Part shown: positions 53,701 through 61,913 of the stretch, piece after piece
Position numbering within the stretch: position 1 is the first letter of the stretch
How the letters are laid out: every line of letters begins with the position of its first letter
Assembly: GCA_011947345.1 (NCBI GenBank)
Contig: JAAVTG010000265.1
Span: 1 to 64,000, forward strand
Length of the DNA stretch: 64,000 bases
Direction: 5' to 3'
Source of the DNA: Phytophthora quininea
Lineage: Eukaryota; Oomycota; Peronosporomycetes; Peronosporales; Peronosporaceae
Notes under the pieces: model-generated
The model's input: the letters and a program-made list of their open reading frames with translations, nothing else
Database searches by the model: none
Told to the model about the DNA's origin: nothing
Position numbers and translations under genes: made by a program

Positions 53701-55557
53701 GTGGGCTTTTCTGGGGTTAGCAACGCGTGATCTCGAGTTAACAGTACCCTCGCAGCATCAGATAGACCAATCCTTCGCTCAACCACGCTCAACTCATCAA
53801 TTTCCATATCCACCTTCCATGCGTCAGAGTGGCCTCTAATATTTTGAAGGTTTTCGCGAACACTATCCTCGACGACGCCCTCCTCGTCTTCGATGTACTC
53901 CAGAATAAGGTGTTCAAGTAACTCGGCATCAATCCCATCTTGCAACACATTGTCATTTTTAGAAACATTGGCGTAGAAGCCGTTGTTTTGCTTGTAGAAA
54001 TCAAACACATCCTGAACTTGTTGGCGGCGAATTTGATGCTTTTTCTTACTTTCTGCACCTGAGCGTCCGTGAAGTCGCCTACAATCGCTACTCGAAAAGA
54101 AGCAGCGTCAGCGATTGATCTTGGTAACAGCATCACAGGCGGTGACGGCGTGCAATCAAATGCCACACAGTGGGAACGAATGCAGCGGTGTCGGCCTCCT
54201 CTCATGACACGAGTCATTGCTGCGATACTGATCAACTGCGTCAGTAGCCTCTCCGGTAACGTGAGTGATTGCAGGTCATCTGGTAGGCAGCCAACGTAAA
54301 ACCCGTTCGCAACTGCAAATTTCGGGATTTGTCCGCGCTGTATACTCTTCAGACAAGAGTTACACATCGTGAACCAAGCATTCATGTGGCCACCATCGTC
54401 CACGTAACAACGAAAGCTACGCGGGGCAACCATTACGTTCTCCAAGTGAATTACAAAAGGTGGCGCACGATAAAAATCCAATAAAGCTAGAGGCAGTGTT
54501 TTGTCTGCTTCCCCAAGGCTTGCCTCATCTTGTTTACGAGTTTCCAATCTGAGGTCTCATGTCGGGTTGCCTCACACCGTGGTGTCAACTCGTCGCACGA
54601 AACACACACGCACTCCTCCATTCCTTCAGGTCCCAACGCTTTCTGCATTCGAATCAGTGCTTTCAAGCGATCGGTAGCACTTACTGGCTCGAGAACGGCA
54701 TCCTGCGTTGATTGATTATCCTTGGAGGCTTGTGCATGGCGATAGCGACGCTGGTACAACCGTTGTCGCTCACGCGCCGGCTGAGATACTCTTGATGATG
54801 CACATACACGATTGCCAGTCGCAGTAGCCTCTTCATCAATCGTGTGTTGTTGTTTCACCAGCGCCATCGCGAGAGATGCTACAACCTGCACATCGTAGTC
54901 ATCGCACAATTGGGAGCTATCACCGTCAGCTAGACCTGTGCTCGACTCTCCCCAACTAGTTCGTGATACCTCCATACGTTCCGACTCGTAGTTATCATCA
55001 AGGTGCCGAAGAAGATCTTCGCTGTCTGACATGGGTTCGCTGCAGTCATCAGGACCGTGCATCGCAGGAGGGTCGTCACAGTTTGTCTGCGCCATCCTGT
55101 GCTTCACGATCTCCATCACCTGAGCAGCAAGCTCGCGCACATCCACAACATCCAAATCATCGTGAAGACAGCTAGCAGAGTGAAGCTCATCCCGCGAGGT
55201 TTTGTTCTCCATCTCGTAGGCAGCGTCAAGACGCCACAGCAAGTCATCACAATCGTCGCTTTCAATTCTCAGCTCACAGCAGTGCCGCTGTCGCTTCACA
55301 GGCGAGGAATCATCGTCTGGACAGCAGCACCCACTCCTGTTTTCACGCGTATCCATCGTTGCACGTTTCAAACCCACGCGCTCACCATCGACGTGTTCCT
55401 GTTGTGGACCCCAGCTTGAAGCCGCACCACCTTGGTCTGTGCTGGCATCGCCAAGCGCCGTCTTCTGCATCTGGAGCGAATCTGAAAGTGGCGCGCGGAT
55501 CAACCCACGACCAGCGGTCCACGCAGAGCATGGCTGAGCTCCCGGCAGTATAATCAC
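50711..55557 (-). pseudogene. Helitron N-terminal and Rep (HUH) region
   Basis: 55557-54487 is an acidic N-terminus ending in a basic Arg/Gln segment (ARERQRLYQRRYRHAQ). 54547-53789 continues with a Cys-rich region (CNSCLKSIQRGQIPKFAV). 54008-53100 contains the start of the Helitron-like N domain (FGQPSLFITLTPNTGNS). 53241-52054 carries the HUH motif GRGTLHIHMLIWL (H at about 52887-52879). 52057-50711 has the catalytic tyrosine region RIHYCTKYVTKQ (Tyr codons near 51901 and 51889). These residues nick and join DNA strands in rolling-circle transposition. At least four single-base frame changes separate the parts, and a stop/start-like overlap at 52057 is one of them. Confidence 0.85.
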
Positions 55558-56032
55558 TCCAAGGCAGGCGTCCCATTCTCCGCAGACAAGGGACAGCAGT
55601 GTCCCTGCGCGGAGGAATCAAGGACACCAACTTCTAGCGGTGCTGGAGGGGCGCCCGCTGGAAAATGCGCCCCTCGGTAGGCAGCATAATGAACTCAAGC
55701 TTTTGTTTTTCCGCAATTGCCAATACCGGTAAATCTAACGCGTGTGTCTTGCCAAGTGTTGAAACTGGTATGGTACAGTGAGGAGAAGATGTTTGAGACG
55801 GCGGCGGAGGACCAATACCGGTAAAACCTAACGCTCGTATCGTCCAAAGCTTTTCTCTTGGTTTCGCTATGTGATAGTGAAAAGAAGACAAATACCGAGG
55901 CATACCGGTGATCTAACGCGAAATAGCCCGAAACGACAGTTCTAAACGAACTGCGAACACAATAAGCAGGCAGGTACAACGTCGTCGCCGTAACCTCGTT
56001 GATCGCTTCCTTACCGCACTTTAAAACGTTAA
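55558..56032. repeat. Three spaced copies of a ~20-bp motif (ATACCGGTAAATCTAACGCG)
   Basis: Copies sit at 55723-55742, 55815-55835 and 55902-55920, all in the same orientation and about 90 bp apart. A partial AATACCGAGG precedes the last. The intervening sequence differs. No gene in this stretch is convincing. It could be subterminal repeats of a transposon or a short satellite. Confidence 0.6.
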
Positions 56033-56592
56033 CTACTGGAAATCCGTGTTGCCCGCCAAAAACTCCTGGACAAAGTAGAATCTACACTCGTCGTCCATGC
56101 CGCAGTACATCGTTGCGGCGTTCGGGTTCGTGGCCAGCAGTTGAATAAACCGGAAACGTGCAGCCACCTCAATCGTGCTCGCTAGCTGGTCCTTGAACTC
56201 TTCGATCGCAACGTCAGACCGCGAAAGTTTGCACATACGATCACCCTCTCGACGAGCTGCACTAGTGTCCGCAAGCGTCTTGTGAGCAACAGCAAGCTCC
56301 AAGATGGCCTCGGTCATCTTCTCCCCGTGCTCTTGTGGCGCTTGGAACAACCGTCGTTGTTGTCGCCTTCCTGGGACGGACTGAGCGATGTTCGGCGACC
56401 ACGGCTGCGGCAGCGAGATCCATTACCCGCCGATTCTTCCGTCTCTTCTTCCCCGTCGCTAGCTTCGCCAGAGCTGCCATCTTCATCATCGTCACTCGGA
56501 TTGTCGGCGGATACGTTCTCGTCATTGAAGGCATCGACGTTGGCGTCGTTCTGGCTGACAGGCGCCAGTAATTGCGAATTTTGCGACGCCAA
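56033..56592 (-). pseudogene. Harbinger-type partner protein C-terminus (Myb/SANT partner), broken
   Basis: 56592-56314 is an acidic segment (NPSDDDEDGSSGEASDGEEE) with a basic Arg/Ser stretch. After a frame change, 56350-56033 is a helical segment (ILELAVAHKTLADTSAARRE) of the kind at the C-terminus of SANT-domain partner proteins in PIF/Harbinger elements. The DNA-binding domain itself is not present. It is placed by its position next to the Harbinger nuclease fragment, so the identity is an inference. Confidence 0.45.
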
Positions 56593-57174
56593 GTGAGCAG
56601 TTCGACATGACTTTGTGATCTCAGAAGGTGTGTTTTGCTACTGATTTCGGAGATGCTATACTAACTAAATGTTCACTGTTTGCTACAGGAAAATATTACC
56701 TAGGAGACGCTGGTTATGCCTTAACCAAGCACACGTTGACGCCATACAGAGGCGTCACGTACCACCTAAAGGAATTTGGCGAGGGAAGTCAAAAACCACA
56801 GACAAAGGAAGAGCTTTTTAATCTGCGGCACTCATCGTTACGCAACGTCATTGAAAGAACCTACGGCTCCATCAAAAGAATTCCCGATCCTCCAATCGAT
56901 GCCCAACTACGAGCTGGGCGCGCAGGTGGGCCTCGTGCAAGCCACGTTTGCGATCCACAATTTCATTCGTTCCCATAAAGATGAATTTGCGGACAAGAAG
57001 CTTCAGAACAGCCATGTGAGGGAAGAAGACAACACGGAGGCCGCACAAAGAGCAACTGGAACTGACGAGATGGACTACGCATCGATGAAACAGGTTCGCG
57101 ATAAAATAGCATCCGACATGTGGCGAAGCTACCTTGTATTCGTAGCTGGTAGAGATGGCGAGATTGTTGTCTAA
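56593..57174 (+). pseudogene. PIF/Harbinger nuclease C-terminal exon, headless
   Basis: A plausible intron end (branch ACTAAC, acceptor TGCTACAG at about 56689) precedes GKYYLGDAGYALT, the DDE_Tnp_4 motif carrying the second catalytic Asp. LRNVIERTYGSIK carries the glutamate. Coding shifts frame near 56880 (a one-base gain) and continues FPILQSMPNYELGAQ and AIHNFIRSH to TAA at 57172-57174. The first catalytic Asp and the N-terminus are missing from this window segment. The transposase and the partner ORF are arranged back to back with both heads absent. Confidence 0.8.
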
Positions 57175-57238
57175 TAGCATACGTTCATGAAACAAAAGTT
57201 CGCGTTGGAAATTATGTGTTTAAAAGGCAGCTCGCACT

Positions 57239-57413
57239 CAATCCGCTGGATCAATCCGCTATCTGCCGGAATTCGGGAGGATTGAATCCGCTGGAATATG
57301 GTCATTTTCCGCTCGAATTGTATGCAGTACGCGCCAGCGGATCGGCCGTTCCGCTGGAAAGAAAATTCCGCCGGAATTGGCCCCATTCCGCTGGAATTTG
57401 GCACTGCAGTACG
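57239..57413. repeat. Array of CCGCTGGAAT-type short motifs
   Basis: About nine copies or near-copies of TCCGC(T/C)(G/C)GAAT or its complement lie between 57240 and 57398. Two GCAGTACGC copies sit at 57323-57331 and 57405-57413. Several units are palindromic (ATTCCGCCGGAAT). The layout resembles transposase-binding subterminal repeats of a DNA transposon or MITE next to the Harbinger fragment. Confidence 0.65.
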
Positions 57414-57747
57414 CACCCCTGGTGGTCTTAGCGTGAGCTTGCTTCGGCAAGATACCATCCACAATAAAATAGGTGCTTGGGGCATTAAGATTGTCGCTAA
57501 AGTCTTCGAGTGAACCGAAAAATGCTACAGTCTTTGTGAAGATTATCCACCACCGCATTGCGTGGTTGTGGTACACCACCGTTCTGTGCTTGCTCGCCAA
57601 ATACCCTAGGAGCAGTAATCCGAAGCAGATGCAAATGCCTGGACTATCACGTCTGAGCTCTGGGCAAGCTTCAACACCCGCTTCCTTAGCGCATGGTAAC
57701 ACTCTAGAACATAGCTCGCAGTTGCTGAAACATAGTTGGGGAGCCAC
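57414..57747 (-). other. Unrecognised minus-strand ORF fragment ending at the repeat array
   Basis: An open stretch with a hydrophobic segment (GICICFGLLLLGYLA) and then an amphipathic part (NAPSTYFIVDGILP) is lost exactly where the GCAGTACGC repeat starts. It may be a gene truncated by the repeat, or chance. No family recognised. Confidence 0.3.
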
Positions 57748-57804
57748 TCTTGAAAAGGGAGAGTAAGCACTGCCCCGAGCTTGACAGCGATTCCATCCAA
57801 GAAA

Positions 57805-58639
57805 TCAATTCGAATCAAGCACACGTTCTCCTTCATTTCGCCGTTCCAGCCATCGATAAAGCCACTCGTACGTAGTCAAACCGAGAAATGCAATATAGAG
57901 ATGGAAGGATCCGAGCACGACGAGAAACACCAGCTCCAACATGGGTAAGAGCGAGATCGCACACAGCCACATTGCTCGAGACGAGTTCGTAGAGTGTCTC
58001 GCTTCGTCCGAAAAAAGTCGAGAAATAGCGTATCCGGTGACAATTTGCTGCGTTACCAGCAGCAGGATCGTACACGACAGTAGCCCCACAAAGAGCGAAT
58101 AATTGCGAGTCCCAATGCACGTGTTGAGGTAAATGCAGTGGTGGTCGTAGCCCGGCACGCACTTGTTGCATCTGCCACAGTGTCTGGTGTCGGTTGTGAG
58201 TGGTGCTAGGCCGCATTCTTGACAGACAACTCCCACGGCATGGGACGGTAGTAGACCAGTAGCGTCCTTACCCACAGACTCAATAATGCCTTCCATCGGT
58301 TGTTCTTGCTGCTTATACGATGGATCGAAGCGAGAAATCTACACAGCAACATGTTGAAGTGAATCTGCAACAGCTGATAAAATACCCGAGCCAACGTACA
58401 ATAATAAATAAACATGTGGTGACGGAGAATTGCACGGCGAATAATAACTCAATTGTGCGTCGCATCGGCAGCTCCTGGACGCTGACGTAGAAGACCACAG
58501 CCGACAGACTCGCCACCAGCACCACCTGCAGAAGGAGCTGTCACTTGTTGTGTAATACATCCCATCTTATTGGCAAGCAACTCACCGCGACTTGCGACGG
58601 ATGCAGCGGAGCCTCGCAGCCATGCCGTCGCACCTTCAT
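57805..58639 (-). CDS. DHHC-type protein S-palmitoyltransferase
   Basis: Three exons: 58639-58586, 58525-58400 and 58338-57805, with introns of 60 and 61 bp (GTGAGT..CTGCAG, GTACGT..GTGTAG), all phase 0 and in one frame, 237 residues. Two hydrophobic spans lie before the cytosolic cysteine-rich domain (CQECGLAPLTTDTRHC, CNKC). The catalytic YDHHCIYLNTCIGTRNY and two more spans follow, with TTYEW matching the TTxE motif. It attaches palmitate to cysteines of membrane-associated proteins. Membrane-embedded, Golgi or plasma membrane likely. Shorter than most DHHC enzymes but complete in motif content. Confidence 0.9.
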
Positions 58640-59122
58640 CGAATTTTGATAGATCCGGTTTCAATAAAACTGTTTTTCAGTGGTCGAATCTGTAGACGAG
58701 AAATACCATCGGAAAGCCAACTAAACTCTACGCATTTTATTCCTCTTAGCCACAATTCGCGCACGACTCCATCGCTTTTTGCTTTTGGTTTCACGCTGAT
58801 AATGTGCGCGCGTTTGCCGTCTTCTTCGAAGCTGAGCTGAGGTCTTGTAGTACGACAGCCAAAGTCAGAAGTCTTCTATCTACTTGACGTCGATCTTCTG
58901 CTCTTCATCTTTTTTTTTATTCCTGAACGCCCCCATTGCTTTCATTCTTTGTTGTTTTGTACGCCACAGCATCCTTGATGCTAGGATATGTGTCGTTTGC
59001 TCCTGTTGTATAGGTGCTCTATTCAGCAGAGCTCTGGAGACCGGCTTGCTGTTTGTGTGTCTGTTGGTTCACTTGGTCGCGCACCTGCGAAGCCTTGTGC
59101 AGTAGCTGGATCATCTGCTCTT
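58640..59122. other. Spacer between DHHC and FYVE genes
   Basis: No gene. It contains the DHHC promoter and the 3' end of the FYVE gene. A T9 run lies at about 58910. Confidence 0.45.
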
Positions 59123-61042
59123 TCAGTACTGGGTCTTCTTTCGGTCGCTCTTGTCCCTGAACAACCATAGCGGTCTCGTTGTAGCTGCTGAGGGCACCAA
59201 GTCAGATGAGTTGGCTGCGTTCGTCAGTTGTTTGCCGTTTTGGCGCGCAGGCACAAGCTGCGAGTTCGCCATGGCACGCGCGACTTTGCTCTGCGCTTCT
59301 CGTCGCTCCTGCACCATGACCATGGCCAGGTGTGCAAGATTCTGCATGGTGGCAATCTGAGACTCCTGTAGAGACTCGCGGGGTTCTGTATCCAACACAC
59401 ACACAGCTCCGACGCATTCGTTATCCACCGTAAACAGCGGAGCACCTGCCAAGAAGCGGACACTTAGCGGTCCTGTCACGAACGGGTTCGTTCTGAATCG
59501 CGGGTCGCGCAGTGTGTCCATAACCACAAGTGGCCGCTGGTCACGAACTGGGTACTCGCAAAAGCTGAAATCACGAGGCACTTCGGACTCTTTGACGTTT
59601 ACAGCACTCTTGAACCACTGCCGGTTCTCGTCCACAAGACTCACCACAGCGTACTTGCAGGCTAGAGTTTGCGCTGCCAGATCGCACAGAGTATCGTAAA
59701 TGTCGACTTGCTCTTCAGTCGACGCACCTGCTGCATCTCTCTGCGCAGTATCGAGTCGTAGCCGCTCCATCAAAGCGCCCACCATCGCCTTGCTCTCTTG
59801 GTCTCTAGCGGCAAGTTGCTGCAACCAAGCAATACCGACAAGGTCTGGCACAGTAGAAACCTGTGATCCAGGTAGCGCCAAGGCGTACTCTTCAACCGCA
59901 TCACGAAGTACGCTGTTGTCCACTCCAGGAGGCAAAGGCATGCCGTCCTTCGCGGCTTCAGTAACAGCAGCCACCGCTGCTGCAGCCTTCAAGTTCGCTT
60001 CCTCCTTCTCCCGGTCCTCTGCACTTGCCGAGGTGCCATCCATGCAAGCTTTGCAGACCCTTAAAGTCGTCAAGCCCACACTCTGCAAGTCCACGCTCTT
60101 GTACACTGAACAGGCTCGGCAAATAATCTCGCCGCAAGCTCTGCAGTGGTGTTTGCGTCTCGTATTGGTGAATGTCTTCAAGCACAAATGGCAGCACGCT
60201 CGGTCCTTGTCGTTGACCCAAGTGGGCACTCTTCTCTTCGTCAGCTCCTTGGAGATGCGTCTTCTCGTGATGGCTTCTTCGATGCCGCCGACCGACTCGG
60301 CCCAATGCGCTAGCAGAGCGCGGTTCAATTTCCTTCTCGCGCGAGCTCCAGGCGGCTGTCGGATACTACACACAAACGTGGCTTCGACGACTCCCTCGTC
60401 CACTCTTGGTCGGAAAATGAATCCACACTTGGACACTGACGCTCGTTCCAGTTTGTGCGAGTCATAAAGCGACGGACACTCTGCTTGGTCGATGGACTCG
60501 TACAGACACACGCCCACTGGCGCTTTTGCTGTTGCCTGTGCGTTGATCTCGCGGCCTTTCCCGTCCACAAAGTCGGCCGAGATGACGCCCGCGTACTCTA
60601 AAAGCAAAAGTCGACCCCGACTTGACTGCCCAAACTGGCCATACTCTTTTGGTGCGGGCTGCTGTCCATTTGATACTCAGCGCCTCGGACTCGTTCTGTT
60701 CTTTATGGAACAGCACGGCCGCGTCCGCGAAGAACTCGCGCAGCTGCAACTGCATCAAACTGCGGTAGTCGACGGTGGTCTGCGCCAGGAACACGTCCAT
60801 AATGTCGTCCAATGAGGCGCGCACGGTGGCCACGGCACGGATCGAGTAGGTGAGTCCTCCCTTCTGTCGGTCCTCATACAGCGTCACCCCTCGCTTCTCG
60901 GACACGGTCGTCCACTCGACGTCTGGCTGGCGGATCAGGTCCGGGATGAGGCTGCGGCTCCACTGCAGCAGCTCGCTCTGGTCGGTGTCCGACAGCTCCG
61001 GGGCTTAAAGAAGCCGCTGCGCAGCGGCAGCGACCGCACCAT
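59123..61042 (-). CDS. START-FYVE-GAF domain protein
   Basis: The ATG at 61042 begins MVRSLPLRSGFF. A one-base loss near 61015 and a one-base gain near 60620 (G-run) break the frame, and correcting them conceptually gives a continuous protein of about 640 residues. Residues roughly 60-250 form a START-like lipid-binding region (ending near RRRISKELT). The FYVE zinc finger (CHLCLKTF, RRKHHCRACGEIIC, CKAC, about 60170-60040) carries the R[R/K]HHCR signature that binds phosphatidylinositol 3-phosphate on endosomes. The GAF-like domain lies near 59700-59340 (WFKSAVNVKESEVPRDFSFC). Expanded START-FYVE families are a known oomycete feature. Confidence 0.85.
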
Positions 61043-61248
61043 GACAGCAGCAATGACTCGAACTTCGGGAAATGGAGGGAAGCCGGTTGTTTATAGGCGA
61101 CTGGCCCTATGTCGCGTGTCGTCCGAACGTCTTATCGAAATTCATCAATATACGAAAACGAACGTTTTATAAAATGGTGCTTAAAAGTAGCCTTGTTCAA
61201 CTAAAAGTATGTACATGGCGTTGGCAGACTGGTCTGCTATCCCTCGCG
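61043..61248. other. Short spacer, FYVE promoter
   Basis: About 200 bp without a gene. It holds the promoter of the START-FYVE-GAF gene and the 3' end of the PDZ gene. Confidence 0.4.
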
Positions 61249-61913
61249 CTATGTGATGTTGACGACCATGGCTGCTGCCAAGGCCAGTCCTGCACTAGCT
61301 GCCGCTACTTGGCCTGCTTGCTGCTGACTGCGTCGCTGCTGCTCCTGCCTCTGCAGCACGCTGTAGAACTGGTGCTCCTTGCTCTGCACGAACGCCAAGC
61401 TGCAGGGCTTGGCCGAGTTGCGGATCAGCACCTGCAGCTCGCTCATGTCCAGGTACCGCACCACGCGGCCATCCACGTAGCGCAGCTCAAAGCTTGAGTC
61501 CACGCCGGCCTCTTTGAGGGCACCCTCGCACTTCTTGACGTGCACAGGCGGCGGCGGGAAGTAAAGACGAACGGGATGCCTGGACACAGCGCGTGCTCCT
61601 GTTTCAGCAGTGCCAGGCGCTCGGCCAGGTTCTCCTCCGTGATCGGCACCCCTTTGGCTTGCAGCAGCATGTCCCCAACGTGGACGTCGGACCGGGTCGA
61701 GCGCGTGACGATAACGCGGCGAGAAGCCTCGTCGACGCCCAGCGTCACGCCTAAAGCGTCGGAGCCCCAGTGGATGGTGCGCACAGTCGTGTGCGCCGAC
61801 TGCCGCATGAGGTCCAGGCCGATGGCCTCGCCGCCCCACTTATAGCGCACCACGAGGTCGTCGCTGCCGTCGTTGGACAGGAAGCTCTCGCAGGTAGACG
61901 ATGACCGCTCCAT
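61249..61913 (-). CDS. PDZ-domain protein with hydrophobic C-terminus
   Basis: The ATG at 61913 gives MERSSSTCESFLSND. A PDZ-like fold follows (LGVTLGVDEASRRVIV, then SDVHVGDMLLQAKGVPI). A one-base loss near 61560 shifts the frame to the C-terminal half, which has ELRYVDGRVVRYLDMSEL and a Gln/Arg-rich stretch. It ends with an Ala/Val-rich hydrophobic tail (SAGLALAAAMVVN) that could be a tail anchor. The architecture suggests a membrane-associated scaffold. About 220 residues. Confidence 0.65.

Larger units (their letters stand above)
48922..55557 (-). mobile_element. Helitron (rolling-circle transposon) coding region
   Basis: A large minus-strand RepHel coding region broken into about eight frames. 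It has a variable acidic N-terminus, a Rep endonuclease core with the HUH motif and a paired-tyrosine motif, and a C-terminal PIF1-type helicase. Domain order and size (about 2000 residues) match Helitrons. The 5' TC and 3' CTRR ends were not identified. Confidence 0.9.

Noticed and set aside
59700..60467. 255-residue plus-strand ORF, Ser/Ala-rich
   Set aside because: Antisense of the START-FYVE-GAF gene.
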